Assembly (NCBI RefSeq): GCF_000003815.2
Contig: NC_049984.1
Coordinates: 16,536,684-16,600,683, forward strand
DNA length: 64,000 bases
Direction of reading: 5' to 3'
Origin: Branchiostoma floridae
Lineage: Eukaryota; Chordata; Leptocardii; Amphioxiformes; Branchiostomatidae
The position numbers and the translations under genes are program-made. The notes beneath the pieces were generated by a model, which was not told the DNA's origin, ran no database searches, and worked only from the letters and a program-made list of their open reading frames with translations. Shown here piece after piece: positions 63,118 through 64,000 of the stretch. The first letter of the stretch is position 1. The number at the start of each line of letters is the position of its first letter.

Positions 63118-64000
63118 CTGTACGAAAACAAAACGCAGATGTTCGTGAAGTGTTCGTGAAAAGAAAACAAGTCATATTCGTCTTTTGGCAGTTCAGTGAT
63201 TTTGATTCTTCAGTGATGAACAATTTCATGCAGGCTCTTGTAAAAGGTAGTCCCGTAGCCATTTTAAGGTCATAGGGGCAATGGGCTGTTATCCACTGCG
63301 TCTAGGGAAAAGATCACCAGTTCTGTGTCCTATCAAAATATGTAGAAAATAGGTAAGGAACAGGCTGCTAAAGGTCACATTTTTAGTCCATGAAAAACTC
63401 ACATGGGCATCGTAGCCTGACCTCTAAAGTACCCATCTAGTGAAACCTATAGGCGGTAACCCTTCTCACACCACCTCATGACCTCGATATGCAAGACCTG
63501 ATGACATACAAACTGCCTTTCCAGTTGCTGTTTTTCTTTTTCAGTTTACCACGACACTCCAAGCAAAAGGGACAAAAGCCTGTGACACAGCGAAGTGTTG
63601 TTTTGAAGGCTTCTGCCAGACTTATGGCAAGTAATCCCCTAAAATACGATGAATGATGTTGTTAAGGCAATTATCATTTACTTACGTGGATTGGCGTTGC
63701 TAACGAAATGTGCTAAACATAAAATAGGGTGGTTCAGTAAAGATTTGGCATGACCCACGTCTTGTCACTGTAAGACGCACAGGTATTATTATGATACACC
63801 TCTTCATATGTCACATGCCTATTCTATTCTCTAAACTCTCAATCTTCCCTGTAGACAGTTGCTAGTATGAAGTGAGACATTTGAATTCAGAGTTGTTATC
63901 GGGTCCCTGCCTATGTGTTTTTGTCAACTAGTTTCCCACAAGCTAAATGTGATATCTCGCAGAAGTTGCGGCACGTTAAAACACCGATAAAAAACGAATC
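63118..64000. other. Lipase intron, no exon seen
   Basis: Upstream of the catalytic-Ser exon. It carries the SINE fragment at 63240 and otherwise no exon-like sequence. Earlier lipase exons should be beyond the window. Confidence 0.45.
63240..63315 (-). mobile_element. SINE family B fragment
   Basis: GTAAAAGGTAGTCCCGTAGC then GGGGCAATGGGCTGTTATCC matches the body of the copies at 26.9 and 29.2 kb. It lies in the lipase intron upstream of exon 63009-63117. Confidence 0.5.

Overview
The window looks like nuclear DNA of a lancelet (Branchiostoma-type cephalochordate). Short exons are separated by introns with GT..AG borders. Extracellular domains are shuffled freely (MACPF, furin-like, C-type lectin, EGF, SRCR). 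The introns are full of small inverted-repeat transposons, tRNA-derived SINEs, minisatellites and LINE debris. The species itself is an inference. No RNA gene, CRISPR array or bacterial-type operon was seen.

Minus strand, about 44.6 to 5.6 kb: one very large gene for a secreted mosaic protein. A signal-peptide exon at 43.6-43.7 kb is followed by a ~9 kb intron that holds an antisense, broken L1/Tx1-like LINE (36.9-42.0 kb). Further exons encode a MACPF (perforin-like) domain, a region of unknown fold, a farnesoic-acid-O-methyltransferase-like (FAMeT) beta module, furin-like Cys-rich repeats, a C-type lectin domain, a 100-residue LGC(F/W) module, a chitin-binding-like Cys cluster, GCC2/ephrin-receptor-like Cys repeats, an EGF domain, a second LGCF module and two SRCR domains, then a stop codon at 5.57 kb. 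Intron phases match at all but two joints. The C-terminal half lies among nested inverted repeats (13-23 kb).

Plus strand, 52.9-56.5 kb: a five-exon SLC39 (ZIP) metal-transporter gene. Its first coding exon is interrupted by a 433-bp hAT-type MITE with a perfect 8-bp target duplication. The ends of the MITE plus its duplication create GT and AG at exactly the positions that would let it be spliced out in frame. This is the most interesting signal in the window.

Minus strand, 63.1-59.6 kb: the 3' part of a pancreatic-lipase-family gene (catalytic Ser exon to PLAT domain and a basic tail) with a short, phospholipase-A1-like lid. Its 5' exons lie beyond the window.

The remaining space (1-5.5, 45-52 and 57-59 kb) is repeats, including a cluster of ~1-kb units in both orientations at 45.2-50.0 kb upstream of the MACPF gene. 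The three genes do not form an obvious pathway. The MACPF-lectin-SRCR protein suggests secreted innate immunity or cell-surface recognition, the ZIP protein metal uptake, and the lipase extracellular lipid breakdown.
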